Positions 25,525 through 35,468 are shown, counted from the stretch's first letter. The stretch is DNA of 64,000 bases from Coprobacter sp. (GCA_017462265.1 JAFTRN010000057.1:1-64000); one strand, 5' to 3'. The notes: generated by a model not told the origin, from the letters alone. Made by a program: numbers and translations.

Positions 25525-26073
25525 ATGAACGAGCAAATAAAGCAAATCGCACATCGGTTGAAAGGTCTGCGCGAGGTTCTCGACCTCACCGTAGCCGATG
25601 TAGCAGCCGTGTGCAACATCACCCCCGAAGAGTATAAACAGCTGGAATCGGGCACTATAGACATACCCGTAAGCATTCTGCACCAGATAGGTACGCACTA
25701 CGAGATAGACTTGTCGGCCTTGATGTTCGGCGAAGAGCCTCGCATGAACAGCTATTTTCTCACCCGCAAGGGGCACGGTGCCAGCGTACAACGCACACAA
25801 GCCTACAAATACCAATCGTTGGCGGCCGGATTTATGAACCGCAAAGCCGACCCCTTTGTCGTGACCGTAGAGCCCTCCGACGCACCCATTCACCTCAATA
25901 CCCACCCGGGACAGGAATTCAATTATGTAATAGAGGGGCGTATGACCTTACAAATAGGCGATAAGCAACTCTCTCTCAATGAGGGCGACAGCATCTATTT
26001 CGATGCCAATCGCCCCCACGGCATGAAAGCCCTCGACGGCAAACGTGTGCAATTCCTCGCCATCATTTTCTAA
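25525..26073 (+). CDS. XRE-type regulator with C-terminal cupin domain
   Basis: 182 residues. An N-terminal helix-turn-helix (about 8-62, [26 protein letters not shown]) is joined to a C-terminal cupin barrel (about 105-182) with [14 protein letters not shown] and [13 protein letters not shown], whose His and Glu could bind a metal. Such XRE-cupin proteins are usually repressors whose cupin senses a small molecule. It lies 11 bases upstream of an acyl-CoA synthetase gene, with proB further on, so it probably controls that unit and itself. The effector is unknown; a product or substrate of the synthetase is a reasonable guess. Confidence 0.9.
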   Translation: MNEQIKQIAHRLKGLREVLDLTVADVAAVCNITPEEYKQLESGTIDIPVSILHQIGTHYEIDLSALMFGEEPRMNSYFLTRKGHGASVQRTQAYKYQSLAAGFMNRKADPFVVTVEPSDAPIHLNTHPGQEFNYVIEGRMTLQIGDKQLSLNEGDSIYFDANRPHGMKALDGKRVQFLAIIF

Positions 26074-26084
26074 AACGAAGCATC

Positions 26085-27740
26085 ATGTTAGAAAAATTCG
26101 TATCACAAACAAAATTCTCGTCACAAGAGGATTTTATCCATAATTTCAAGATAAACGTACCCGAAAATTTCAATTTCGGATACGACGTGGTAGATGAGTG
26201 GGCACGCGTCGCCCCCGATAAAAAAGCGCTATGCTGGACCAACGATAGAGGCGAGCACATCGATTTCACCTTTGCCGACATCAAACGCGAAAGCGACAAG
26301 ACAGCCGCCTTCTTCACCTCGCTGGGTATCGGACACGGCGATATGGTCATGCTCATACTCAAGCGCCGTTACGAGTTCTGGTTCTCAATAGTGGCCCTGC
26401 ACAAGATAGGCGCCGTAGTAATCCCCGCTACCCACCTACTCACCGAAAAAGATATTATATACCGCTGTAACGCGGCCGACATCAAGGCCATCGTAGCCGT
26501 AGGCGAGGATATAGTCACCGGGCACGTCGATCGCTCGGTTGCCGCCTCACCCTCGCTCCGACATCGCATATCGATAGGTCCGTCGGTACCCGAGGGCTGG
26601 CTCGACTTCCATGCCGGCATAGAGAGTGCCGCGCCGTTTGTGCGCCCCGAGCACGCCAACAGCAACGACGACATATCCCTGCTCTACTTCACGTCGGGCA
26701 CTACGGGCAATCCCAAAATGGTGGCCCACACATTCACCTACCCGCTGGGACATATCGTTACCGGCTCGTTCTGGCACAACCTCGACGAAACCGGCCTGCA
26801 CCTCACCCTTGCCGATACCGGTTGGGGAAAAGCCGTGTGGGGAAAACTCTACGGACAATGGATCGCCGGTGCCAACGTATTCGTCTATGACTTCGACAAA
26901 TTCACGCCCGCCGACGTACTCACCATGATAGAGAAATACCACATCACCTCGTTCTGCGCACCTCCTACCGTATTCCGCTTCCTCATACGCGAGAATATCG
27001 GCAAATACGACATCTCGTCGCTACGCTACTGCACCATCGCCGGCGAGGCACTCAACCCCAAGGTGTATGAGGAATTCTATCGCATCACAGGTATAAAACT
27101 GATGGAGGGATTCGGCCAGACCGAGACCACGCTCACCATAGCCACCTACCCTTGGGTAGAACCCAAGCCCGGCTCCATGGGCATACCCAATCCGCAATAC
27201 GACGTCGATCTGCTCACAAGCGATGGCCGCTCGGCCGAAGATGGCGAGCAGGGACAAATCGTGGTACGCACCGACAAAGGTCGCCCCATCGGCCTCTTCA
27301 AGGAGTATTATCGCGACCCCGAAAAGACTCGCGAGGCACATCACGACAATATATACTACACCGGCGACGTGGCTTGGCGCGACGAGGACGGCTACTTCTG
27401 GTTCGTAGGTCGTGCCGACGATGTAATCAAGTCGTCGGGTTATCGCATCGGTCCGTTCGAGGTGGAGAGCGCGCTCATGACACACCCCGCCGTGGTAGAA
27501 TGTGCCATCACCGGCGTACCCGATGAGATACGCGGACAGGTAGTGAAAGCCACCATCGTACTCTCGAAAGAATACAAAGACAAGGCCGGAGATGAACTTA
27601 TCAAGGAAATTCAGGACCACGTGAAACGCGTCACCGCCCCCTACAAATACCCCCGTATCGTAGAATTTGTCGATGAGCTGCCCAAGACCATCAGCGGCAA
27701 AATACGTCGTGTGGAGATACGTGACAAATCGGCTAAATAG
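26085..27740 (+). CDS. AMP-forming acyl-CoA synthetase
   Basis: 551 residues, ANL superfamily. It activates a carboxylate to an acyl-adenylate and then to the CoA thioester. The P-loop-like [12 protein letters not shown] spans about 201-212, the A5 region EGFGQTETT is near 343-351, and the hinge [21 protein letters not shown] is near 425-445. The catalytic lysine is Lys539 in TISGKIRR. The sequence is closest in look to medium-chain/ACSM-type or short-chain synthetases rather than to Acs proper. It is placed between an XRE-cupin regulator and proB, with 6 bases to the latter. Substrate not determined. Confidence 0.9.
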   Translation: MLEKFVSQTKFSSQEDFIHNFKINVPENFNFGYDVVDEWARVAPDKKALCWTNDRGEHIDFTFADIKRESDKTAAFFTSLGIGHGDMVMLILKRRYEFWFSIVALHKIGAVVIPATHLLTEKDIIYRCNAADIKAIVAVGEDIVTGHVDRSVAASPSLRHRISIGPSVPEGWLDFHAGIESAAPFVRPEHANSNDDISLLYFTSGTTGNPKMVAHTFTYPLGHIVTGSFWHNLDETGLHLTLADTGWGKAVWGKLYGQWIAGANVFVYDFDKFTPADVLTMIEKYHITSFCAPPTVFRFLIRENIGKYDISSLRYCTIAGEALNPKVYEEFYRITGIKLMEGFGQTETTLTIATYPWVEPKPGSMGIPNPQYDVDLLTSDGRSAEDGEQGQIVVRTDKGRPIGLFKEYYRDPEKTREAHHDNIYYTGDVAWRDEDGYFWFVGRADDVIKSSGYRIGPFEVESALMTHPAVVECAITGVPDEIRGQVVKATIVLSKEYKDKAGDELIKEIQDHVKRVTAPYKYPRIVEFVDELPKTISGKIRRVEIRDKSAK

Positions 27741-27746
27741 GCAACA

Positions 27747-28835
27747 ATGAGCCCATACAAACGCATAACCGTAAAGATAGGCAGTAACGTGCTCACCCGC
27801 CCCGACGGCACGCTCGATGTAACTCGTATGTCGGCACTCGTCGATCAAGTGGCCGAGCTGCATCGCCAAGGTATCGAGGTGATACTCGTATCATCGGGCG
27901 CGGTAGCCTCGGGACGTAGCGAACTGCGACGTACCCACGACCACCACATCGATGCCGTATCGGCACGGCAACTGTTCTCGGCCGTGGGACAGGTGAAGCT
28001 CATAAATCGTTATTACGAGCTCTTTCGCGAATATGGCATCGCCTGCGGACAGGTATTGACCATGAAGGAGAGCTTCTCCACCCGACGACACTACCTCAAC
28101 CAGAAGCATTGCATGACCGTCATGCTCGAGAATGGGGTTATACCCATCGTGAACGAGAACGACACCATATCGGTAACCGAGCTGATGTTTACCGACAATG
28201 ATGAATTGTCGGGCATGATAGCCACCATGATGGACGCCGAGGCGCTGATTATTCTCAGCAATATCGATGGTATATACGATGGCGCCCCCACCGACGCAAC
28301 CAGTCGCGTTATCACCCGCATACCCGCCAATCGCCGCACCGACCTGTCGCGGTACATTCAGACCGGCAAATCGACATTCGGCCGCGGAGGTATGCTCACC
28401 AAGTGCAACATCGCCCGCAAAGTAGCTCAAGAGGGTATAGAGGTGATTATCGCCAACGGTAAACGCGACAACATTCTCGCATCGGTACTCACCGACGAGA
28501 CAGCGCTTTGCACTCGTTTCCTCCCTGCCGACAAGGCCACATCGAGCATCAAAAAGTGGATTGCGCACTCCGAAGGATTTGCCAAGGGCGAGGTACACAT
28601 CAATGCCGGCGCCGCCGAACGTCTGCTCTCGGCTCACGCCACGAGCCTGTTACCCATAGGTGTGACCGACATCAAAGGCGAGTTCGAGAAAGACGACATC
28701 GTACGTATCTGCGCCCCCGACGGCACCCCGATAGGCGTGGGACGCATCGCCTACGACAGCGCTAAGGCTCGTACCCTCATCGGAACCCAAGGCGCCCGCC
28801 CCCTTATCCATTACGACTACCTCTACCTCGATTGA
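27747..28835 (+). CDS. proB: Glutamate 5-kinase
   Basis: 362 residues. It phosphorylates L-glutamate to glutamyl 5-phosphate, the first step of proline synthesis. The N-terminal amino-acid-kinase domain shows VKIGSNVL (9-16), VSSGAVASGR near 49-58, NENDTIS near 135-141 and FGRGGM near 207-212. The C-terminal PUA domain (about 275-360) is present, as in full-length ProB that is feedback-inhibited by proline. proA is not next to it. It ends in a strong terminator hairpin. Confidence 0.96.
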   Translation: MSPYKRITVKIGSNVLTRPDGTLDVTRMSALVDQVAELHRQGIEVILVSSGAVASGRSELRRTHDHHIDAVSARQLFSAVGQVKLINRYYELFREYGIACGQVLTMKESFSTRRHYLNQKHCMTVMLENGVIPIVNENDTISVTELMFTDNDELSGMIATMMDAEALIILSNIDGIYDGAPTDATSRVITRIPANRRTDLSRYIQTGKSTFGRGGMLTKCNIARKVAQEGIEVIIANGKRDNILASVLTDETALCTRFLPADKATSSIKKWIAHSEGFAKGEVHINAGAAERLLSAHATSLLPIGVTDIKGEFEKDDIVRICAPDGTPIGVGRIAYDSAKARTLIGTQGARPLIHYDYLYLD

Positions 28836-28848
28836 GACACCGCTCTAT

Positions 28849-28890
28849 ACACACCGGCGTCGCATTGCTCGTGCGACGCCGGTGTGTTTT
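28849..28890 (+). terminator. Rho-independent terminator of proB
   Basis: 16-bp stem ACACACCGGCGTCGCA (28849-28864) / TGCGACGCCGGTGTGT (28872-28887), then TTT. Confidence 0.9.
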
Positions 28891-28934
28891 CCATTGGTAT
28901 CGAATAAGATTTTCTGAAATTTCACAGTTCTGCT

Positions 28935-28966
28935 ATTGCTTTTGCCGAATATAATCGCTATATTTG
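28935..28966 (+). promoter_or_regulatory. Promoter of the nfeD-SPFH unit
   Basis: TATATTTG (28959-28966), exact consensus, with a TTG-type box at 28935-28937 about 21 bases upstream. Confidence 0.6.
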
Positions 28967-28981
28967 TTGCAAGCATAAAAG

Positions 28982-29015
28982 GTCCTGCTAACAGTATTTT
29001 ACACTGTAAGAGGAC
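28982..29015 (+). promoter_or_regulatory. Two-tier hairpin in the nfeD leader
   Basis: GTCCT (28982-28986) pairs with AGGAC (29011-29015), enclosing ACAGT (28991-28995) / ACTGT (29003-29007). It starts within about 15 bases of the predicted transcription start, so it caps the mRNA 5' end. Confidence 0.4.
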
Positions 29016-29066
29016 TAACACGACAAAAAGGGATTATAATTCATAAAAACAAAATAAATTATCACT

Positions 29067-29498
29067 ATGGATGCTTGGCTCATTTGGCTCATTATCGCGG
29101 CCGTTCTCGTACTCATCGAATTACTCACATATATGGTGGCGTCGTTCTGCCTCGCCGTCGGTTGCTTGTTTGCCATGGCGGCCTCGCTCATAGGCGGGGG
29201 TATAGAATGGCAACTCGGCACCCTCATCATAGGCACCATCGTGGCCTTTATGGTCTTTGCCCCCATCATGCGACGCTGGCACAAAGGCACGCCGGCATAC
29301 CTCAACAGCAATATGGACGCGCTGATAGGCCGTGAAGTGCGAGTAGTCGAAGATATACCTGCCGGTGGCATAGGTCGCGTGCGCATCGATGGCGACAGCT
29401 GGCAGGCACAAAGCGACGACGGACGGGAAATCGTCGCCGGCGAACGGGTGCGTGTGCTCTCCTACGACAGCATCATACTCACGGTAGAAATCATTTAG
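29067..29498 (+). CDS. NfeD-like membrane protein
   Basis: 143 residues, the short form of the NfeD family. Two or three hydrophobic segments lie in residues 5-75 (LIWLIIAAVLVLIELL; GTLIIGTIVAFMVFAPIM). A soluble OB-like beta-barrel follows (about 85-143), with DALIGREVRVVEDIPAGGIGRVRIDGDSW as signature. NfeD proteins pair with SPFH/stomatin-like proteins at the membrane, and an SPFH gene follows directly here. Function in membrane organisation or protease control is known only loosely for the family. Confidence 0.9.
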   Translation: MDAWLIWLIIAAVLVLIELLTYMVASFCLAVGCLFAMAASLIGGGIEWQLGTLIIGTIVAFMVFAPIMRRWHKGTPAYLNSNMDALIGREVRVVEDIPAGGIGRVRIDGDSWQAQSDDGREIVAGERVRVLSYDSIILTVEII

Positions 29499-29563
29499 AA
29501 GCTGTAATCTTTTAGGAAGCTCTATAAAATAACTTTATTTATAACCTCTAAAAGCAACACATT

Positions 29564-30529
29564 ATGGAAACAATTGTCTTATTGATTATCGTGGCTATCA
29601 TCGCCATTGTATTAGTTTCGGCGGGTGTAAAGGTAATCCCGCAATCCGAAACCCGCGTTATCGAACGTCTCGGACGCTTTCAAAGTGTACTCCCCCCGGG
29701 AATCAACATCATCTGGCCCTTTATCGACAAGCCCAAATCGATATATACCCGCCGCACCAACAGCATGGGACGCGCCAGCGTCGTATCGACTTGCAGTATA
29801 GACCTTCGCGAGCAGGTTTACGACTTCCCCTCGCAGCAGGTTATCACCAAAGACAACGTAACGACCGAAATCAACGCGTTGCTCTATTTCCAAATCGTCG
29901 ATCCCAAGAAATCGGTATATGAAATCGACAATCTGCCCAACGCCATAGAGAAACTCACACAAACCTCCCTGCGTAACGTAATCGGCGAGCTGGAACTCGA
30001 CGAGACGCTGACCTCGCGCGACACCATCAACTCGCGTCTGCAAACTATTCTCGACGAAGCCACCAACAAATGGGGTGTGAAGGTAAACCGCGTGGAATTG
30101 CAAGACATCACCCCTCCCGAGAGTGTGCGTGTAGCCATGGAGAAACAGATGCAAGCCGAACGTAACCGTCGTGCCGAGATATTGAACGCCGAGGGAGAAA
30201 AGAAATCGCGCATCTTACGTTCTGAGGGAGAGAAACAATCGCAAATAAATCAAGCCGAGGCCGAACGGCAAGCCGAAATTCTACGTGCCGAAGGTGAATC
30301 GCGTGCCAAGGTATTGCGCGCCGAAGCCGAAGCCGAGGCCATACGTCGCGTGACCGAGGCCATAAAAGAGTCGCAGACCGACCCGGCAACCTATATGCTC
30401 GCCACCAAATACATCGAGACACTGAGCCAGATGACCAATGGTGCCGACAACAAAACCGTGTATATTCCCTACGAAGCTACCGGCGTACTCGGTTCTATCG
30501 CCTCTATCAAAGAGATGTTCAACAAATAA
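29564..30529 (+). CDS. SPFH/Band 7 (paraslipin/QmcA-like) membrane scaffold
   Basis: 321 residues. An N-terminal membrane segment (about 4-22) is followed by the SPFH domain: VIERLGRFQSVLPPGINIIWPF and RRTNSMGRASVVSTCSIDLREQVYDFPSQQVITKDNV. NVIGELELDETLTSRDTIN and the helical AERNRRAEILNAEGEKKSRILRSEGE coiled coil come next, then a short C-terminal part. Such proteins oligomerise on the cytoplasmic membrane and organise microdomains with an NfeD partner, encoded 65 bases upstream. Family and pairing are firm; the client proteins are unknown. Confidence 0.94.
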   Translation: METIVLLIIVAIIAIVLVSAGVKVIPQSETRVIERLGRFQSVLPPGINIIWPFIDKPKSIYTRRTNSMGRASVVSTCSIDLREQVYDFPSQQVITKDNVTTEINALLYFQIVDPKKSVYEIDNLPNAIEKLTQTSLRNVIGELELDETLTSRDTINSRLQTILDEATNKWGVKVNRVELQDITPPESVRVAMEKQMQAERNRRAEILNAEGEKKSRILRSEGEKQSQINQAEAERQAEILRAEGESRAKVLRAEAEAEAIRRVTEAIKESQTDPATYMLATKYIETLSQMTNGADNKTVYIPYEATGVLGSIASIKEMFNK

Positions 30530-30549
30530 GTCTCCACACCTCTATACAC

Positions 30550-30583
30550 AACGAGGGGCGGCACCAACGTGTCGCCCCTCGTT
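30550..30583. terminator. Bidirectional terminator hairpin
   Basis: AACGAGGGGCG (30550-30560) / CGCCCCTCGTT (30573-30583). It separates the SPFH gene from the convergent GH57-like gene. Confidence 0.85.
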
Positions 30584-30598
30584 TATTCTCCATCGATA

Positions 30599-32023
30599 TT
30601 ACTCTTTCGATTTTGTCGTTTTCTTGATTTTAGGCTTAGCCTCGGATTTTTTAGGTTCGGCTTTCACCGCGGCCTTTTTAGTTACCTTCTCGGCTGTTTT
30701 AGCGGCCTTGGCCACACTCTTCTTGGTCACCTTTTCATCGTGAGTTATTTTCAACTCCTTCTTCAACAATTCAATCTCAGAAGCTTGATTACGTATGGTC
30801 GTAATCAGCGAGTTGAGCTCTTCATTTTCGATAGAATCGGGATATTGCTCTTTCACCCGCACAATAAAGTCGCTCAACACGTTCATATAGTTGGTAAACG
30901 CCTCATAGGCCGAGTCGTAGGGGCTATAATGGCTGTGAATGGCTCCATCGGCAAGGAATTTCGTACACATATAGTAGAAATGGTCGCTGGTCTGCAAGTA
31001 GTTCCAGTCTTGTTTCAATCGGCGGTCATCGCACAGACGCACCCGCTCGCCCACGGAATAGAGCTTATCGAAAGCCTCATTCTGCAATAAATTACCCAAC
31101 CAAGCACTTGTATCGCGCTCCTCATCGGCCCAGGAAATGGGGTGTAATACCGACAACGAATCTACGGGCTTCAGCTTGGATATAACCTCGGTAGGTGTGG
31201 AAAATGTGATACCCATCTGCTCGGCAAAGTAGGGTAACGCCTTCATAAACTCGAAGATACCACTCTCGCGAGGTTGCAATTCGCCGAGAGTTTCGTAGTT
31301 CATAAAGAGGTTTATTACCTGTTCTGTCTCGGGCAGAGAGTTTATCCAACCCATATATTTATCGGCCGTGAGGGGATATTCGCTCCATTCATAATTGGAG
31401 AAGCGGAACGTAATATCATCGCTCAACTTATAGTTTTTGAGCAGAAGTTTCAGCTTGGGTACAGCCGTCGAGTTATAGAGGTAGTTAGGGCTTTTCCAGC
31501 CGAGTATGTGCTTGGCCCCTTCGGTAATACAACCCTTGAATCCCATAGAGGCTATCATGCAAGCTATCTCGTCGGAATATATCAACTCGGTATTGCGGAA
31601 CACCTTAGGGCGTTGTCCGAAAAGCATCTCTATCTTATCGTCATGCTCTTTCACCTGTTTTACAAACTCATCGGGGTCGCGCAACGAGGCCAACGAGTGG
31701 GCGTATGTCTCGGAAAGGAACTCCACACAACCGGTCTTGGCCAACTCTTTCATCGAGTCGATAAACTCGGGAACATATATTTCGAGTTGTTCGAGAGCCA
31801 CGCCCGAAATAGAGAATGCCACCTTGAATTTACCATTGGAGTTTTTTATCATTTCCAACAGTATCTGATTGGCCGGCAGATAAGACCGATGCGCGATACG
31901 TGTCATGATTTCGTCGTTGTTGAAATCATCGTAATAATAGTGGTCGTTACCTATATCAAAGAAACGATAACGTTTCAGACGGAACGGCTGATGAATCTGA
32001 AAGTAGAAACAGATAGTTTTCAT
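30599..32023 (-). CDS. GH57 alpha-amylase-like protein with lysine-rich tail
   Basis: 474 residues. The GH57 barrel occupies about 1-400. It keeps IHQPFR (10-15) and the nucleophile region RNTELIY with Glu146. Where GH57 amylases have the catalytic Asp (DYETFGE), this protein has Asn242 in MNYETLGE, from a codon AAC instead of GAC. That predicts lost or altered glycan cleavage. A coiled segment (about 400-435) leads into a tail of Lys/Ala/Pro repeats (KKSVAKAAKTAEK, KKAAVKAEPKK) like histone H1, unusual for this family. It is last in the operon after a debranching enzyme and a GT4 transferase, so a role in storage-glucan handling or binding is inferred. Confidence 0.88.
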   Translation of the reverse strand: MKTICFYFQIHQPFRLKRYRFFDIGNDHYYYDDFNNDEIMTRIAHRSYLPANQILLEMIKNSNGKFKVAFSISGVALEQLEIYVPEFIDSMKELAKTGCVEFLSETYAHSLASLRDPDEFVKQVKEHDDKIEMLFGQRPKVFRNTELIYSDEIACMIASMGFKGCITEGAKHILGWKSPNYLYNSTAVPKLKLLLKNYKLSDDITFRFSNYEWSEYPLTADKYMGWINSLPETEQVINLFMNYETLGELQPRESGIFEFMKALPYFAEQMGITFSTPTEVISKLKPVDSLSVLHPISWADEERDTSAWLGNLLQNEAFDKLYSVGERVRLCDDRRLKQDWNYLQTSDHFYYMCTKFLADGAIHSHYSPYDSAYEAFTNYMNVLSDFIVRVKEQYPDSIENEELNSLITTIRNQASEIELLKKELKITHDEKVTKKSVAKAAKTAEKVTKKAAVKAEPKKSEAKPKIKKTTKSKE

Positions 32024-32050
32024 ATATTGTATTTTTTGTTTTTCTATGGA

Positions 32051-33313
32051 TTATCGTTGCATTACTTTGTGATATATATCGATGACCTTTTTGCCTGCAT
32101 ATACCCACTTTATCTCATCTACCTCCCGTTTACCCTCGACCTTGAGTTGCTCATACATAGCGGGATAGGATATAATAGAATAGATGGCGTCGGCCATGGC
32201 ATCTACGTCCCAATAATCGGTTTTTATCACGTTATTGAGTATCTCGGCACAGCCCGACTGCTTGGATATAATCGAAGGCACGCCCACTTGCATGGCCTCG
32301 AGGGGTGATATACCAAACGGTTCCGATACCGACGGCATGATATACACGTCGCTGGCTTTCAGCATTTCATACACCTGCTTACCTCGAAGGAAACCGGTAA
32401 AATGGAAGTGATCGGATATATTGCGCTGCGCCGCAAGGCGTATCATTTTGTTCATCATATCGCCGCTACCGGCCATCACAAAGCGCACATTATCGGTCTT
32501 GCGCAGCACTTGCGCGGCAGCTTCCACAAAGTATTCGGGGCCTTTCTGCATCGTGATACGACCGAGGAAAGTCACGACCTTCTCTCGGGGGTTGCGAGGC
32601 ATTTGTATCGCCATGATTTCGGGGCTGAGAGGCTCCACGGCATTGTGCACGGTCGTCACCTTGGCCGGATCTATACCATACTTCTCGATTACCGTACGAC
32701 GGGTGAGGTTACTTACCGTGATGATGTGATCGGCCCAATTCATACCATCTTTCTCTATGGCAAAGACGGTGGGGTTCACATTACCACGACTACGGTCGAA
32801 ATCGGTCGCATGCACGTGTATCACCAATGGCTTACCGGTAACTTGCTTGGCATGAATACCGGCCGGATAAGTGAGCCAGTCGTGCGAGTGTATCACATCG
32901 CAATCGTACGTGCGTGCTATCACCCCGGCTACTATCGAGTAGTTGTTGATTTCTTCGAGCAGATTGTCGGGATAACGGCCCGAAAATTCGATACAGCCCA
33001 GGTCGTTGGTGTGTAAATAGTTGAAATCGGCATATATGTGGTCGCGCAGATTGAAATACTCTTGCGGATCCATACAATTTCCTTGTCGATGAGCCACATA
33101 GTCCCACGACACGTCGCGCCAAGCGACCGGAGTATTGCCGGCGCCCACTATATGCGCAAAACTTTTATCTTCATCTCCATGAGGTTTGGGTATGACAAAA
33201 GTTATATCCATATCGCCACATTCGGCCATACCTTTTGTCAAGCCATAACTTGCCGTACCTAAACCGCCGAGGATATGTGGGGGAAATTCCCACCCGAACA
33301 TGAGTGCTTTCAT
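32051..33313 (-). CDS. GT4 glycosyltransferase, glycogen synthase-like
   Basis: 420 residues, GT-B fold. The N-terminal donor-loop motif GGLGTASYGLTKGMA (16-30) and MFGWEFPPHILGG resemble starch/glycogen synthases of the GT4/GT5 type. The C-terminal domain has VVTFLGRITMQKGPEYF near 228-244 and the EX7E-type SEPFGISPLEAMQVGVPS near 345-362. It likely extends an alpha-glucan from a nucleotide-glucose donor in the cytoplasm. It starts 11 bases after the debranching enzyme and is followed by the GH57-like gene, an arrangement I know from glycogen loci in Bacteroides. Exact donor unknown. Confidence 0.9.
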   Translation of the reverse strand: MKALMFGWEFPPHILGGLGTASYGLTKGMAECGDMDITFVIPKPHGDEDKSFAHIVGAGNTPVAWRDVSWDYVAHRQGNCMDPQEYFNLRDHIYADFNYLHTNDLGCIEFSGRYPDNLLEEINNYSIVAGVIARTYDCDVIHSHDWLTYPAGIHAKQVTGKPLVIHVHATDFDRSRGNVNPTVFAIEKDGMNWADHIITVSNLTRRTVIEKYGIDPAKVTTVHNAVEPLSPEIMAIQMPRNPREKVVTFLGRITMQKGPEYFVEAAAQVLRKTDNVRFVMAGSGDMMNKMIRLAAQRNISDHFHFTGFLRGKQVYEMLKASDVYIMPSVSEPFGISPLEAMQVGVPSIISKQSGCAEILNNVIKTDYWDVDAMADAIYSIISYPAMYEQLKVEGKREVDEIKWVYAGKKVIDIYHKVMQR

Positions 33314-33324
33314 GTGTATATAGG

Positions 33325-35274
33325 TTATATATGGTTATATTTCTTCAATAGGCTCAACACTCGTAATATCTCACCTACATTGGCGGCAAAACTTATGGCT
33401 CCGCGACCGGTGAATGGCGGGTTACCATCAAACAATTCCGAGATAGTACCTATACAATTGTTTGACATCTCCTCCTCATAACCTATAAGCATTCGCTCCA
33501 AGAACGATACGCCACTCAGGCCGAACAATCGGAGATAGGCATCGGCATAGGCGCCCATGAGCCAGGGGCGCGACGAGCCTTGATAATAGGCTTGCGCACG
33601 TTGTTCCTCATTGCCAAGGTATATCGGAGAGTACCCCATACTCTTGGGGCTGAGGGTGCGAATACCCTTCGGAGTAAGCAACTCCCGTGTCACTACATCG
33701 AGTGCTTTTTTACGCTCCATCTTCACCAGTGGCGAGTAGTCGAGCGACAGCGCAAACAGCATACTGGGGCGCACACTCCAATCGGCATAATTGGTATCGA
33801 CATAGTCGAACAAGTATCCGTAATCGTTTATAAACATATCTTTGAACGAAACAGCGGTTTTATCGGCCAGTTCATTCAACCGGTCGGCTATGGCAGCCGA
33901 TTCGGGTGTTACCAATATCTGCTCGGCGGCAAATCGCAGGGCATTGTACCACAAAGCATTGAATTCTACCAAATATCCGCTACGCGGAATCACCGGGCGG
34001 CCATCGTGCGTCACAGCATCTACCCACGAAACCGGCGTATCGTGCCCGTTGGTATAGAGTAAACCATTATCGTGTAAGAAAAGATTGGGTATTTTCGATT
34101 TTATTATCGCATCGACACATTCCGTTATCAGTCCGGCATACCGTTCACGGCAGGCCTCTACCGACACCATTTTGGCATATTGTTGCAAGGCCCATATAGC
34201 CCACAGCACAACGTCGGGCTTGTCCATATCGCGTATCACGGCATCGCGCTCGCCTTTGGCAATCCACTTGTGCAACGCTTTCGAGGCGGTAGCCATCATT
34301 TCGTGATACATATCCACGTCGTCAACGGCCAGCGTGCAACCCGGCAAGGCGATAAACATATCGCGAGCGCGCACTCCAAACCACGGATAGCCGGCCAGCA
34401 AATAATTGTCCTTACCGCGTTTGTAATAGAATTGTTGTGCCGAATTTTTGAGGCAATTATAGAAACTGGTACGATAGGTACGCACGCTCAATTCTTTATC
34501 GTAAAGCGAGGTGAGTGAACGAGGTTTCACTTCACTGATACCGGCCGAGAATATCACGCTTTCGCCCTTCTTGATAGGCACCTCGAAATAGCCCGGCACA
34601 TACAGGTCTTCTTTATAATCATAGCCCCGCTCTTGGTCTTTGATATACTCTATGCCCTTATACCAGTTGGGTTGCGACACAAATTGCGCCGCTTTGTTGA
34701 ACTGCATATAGAGCATGGGATAGCCCTCATAGAGGCGGCAAGCGATACCATTGGCCACCTCGTCGTAGTGACCGTTGAGATTTCCATTCTCCACACACAG
34801 CGCGTTGGCATTGCGGAACGCGAGGAATGGGCGGAATTGCAATTTGGTCTCGGAATGAGCATCAAGCAATGTGTAGCGTATCAGTATTCTGTTTTCGTGT
34901 GATATAAACACCTTTTCCTTGCTCAATATCACACCGCCCACACGATAAGTAGTCTTGGGTACCGACTCGCAAGTAAATTCTCTGATATATTTATGGCCGT
35001 TGGGGCTGAAACAGTCGCCTTGATACTTATGCAGCCCCAGATTGAAAGGCGCGCCATGTTGTATCACGGTTTCGTCGAGTGACGACAACAACACATGGTT
35101 CTCATTATCCATTTCGGGTATGGGAATCACCAACAGGCCATGTTGCTTACGAGTGTTACAACCCACAATCGTAGTACAATGATAAGCCCCTGATTTATTG
35201 GTTCGAAGCATTTCTTTTGGCAAGGACTGCTCGAGGTTAATCATCTGATCCTTATCAAACTTCAAATAGCTCAT
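33325..35274 (-). CDS. Glycogen debranching enzyme (amylo-alpha-1,6-glucosidase)
   Basis: 649 residues. The N-terminal GDE beta-sandwich has the typical NKSGAYHCTTIVGCNTRKQHG start (27-47). The C-terminal (alpha/alpha)6 domain has LLAGYPWFGVRARDMFIALPG near 302-322, WVDAVTHDGRPVIPRSGYLVEFNALWYNAL near 424-453, and SPKSMGYSPIYLGNEEQRAQAYYQGSSRPWLMGAY towards the end. This bacterial GDE-type enzyme removes alpha-1,6 branch stubs from glycogen. It is the first gene of the minus-strand operon with a GT4 transferase and a GH57-like protein. The -7-like box TATATTCG lies on the minus strand at 35328-35321. Confidence 0.93.
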   Translation of the reverse strand: MSYLKFDKDQMINLEQSLPKEMLRTNKSGAYHCTTIVGCNTRKQHGLLVIPIPEMDNENHVLLSSLDETVIQHGAPFNLGLHKYQGDCFSPNGHKYIREFTCESVPKTTYRVGGVILSKEKVFISHENRILIRYTLLDAHSETKLQFRPFLAFRNANALCVENGNLNGHYDEVANGIACRLYEGYPMLYMQFNKAAQFVSQPNWYKGIEYIKDQERGYDYKEDLYVPGYFEVPIKKGESVIFSAGISEVKPRSLTSLYDKELSVRTYRTSFYNCLKNSAQQFYYKRGKDNYLLAGYPWFGVRARDMFIALPGCTLAVDDVDMYHEMMATASKALHKWIAKGERDAVIRDMDKPDVVLWAIWALQQYAKMVSVEACRERYAGLITECVDAIIKSKIPNLFLHDNGLLYTNGHDTPVSWVDAVTHDGRPVIPRSGYLVEFNALWYNALRFAAEQILVTPESAAIADRLNELADKTAVSFKDMFINDYGYLFDYVDTNYADWSVRPSMLFALSLDYSPLVKMERKKALDVVTRELLTPKGIRTLSPKSMGYSPIYLGNEEQRAQAYYQGSSRPWLMGAYADAYLRLFGLSGVSFLERMLIGYEEEMSNNCIGTISELFDGNPPFTGRGAISFAANVGEILRVLSLLKKYNHI

Positions 35275-35446
35275 AGCTTTATGTTATTTTGTTTGTCTTT
35301 CTGGTATAAATTTTGATTGCCGAATATACGAAATGTTTTTTAGTAAGCCAAATTTTTAGTTAATAAAATAAAATTCATCTATTTATTTCCGATATTTCAT
35401 TCATTTTCACCACCGAAATAGAAATATGTTCTCTTCTGTTCATAAA

Positions 35447-35468
35447 AAAGCCCGGTACACCGGGCTTT
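35447..35468 (-). terminator. Terminator of the MarC gene
   Basis: AAAGCCCGG (35447-35455) / CCGGGCTTT (35460-35468), tetraloop, with a T-run next on the minus strand. Confidence 0.85.
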
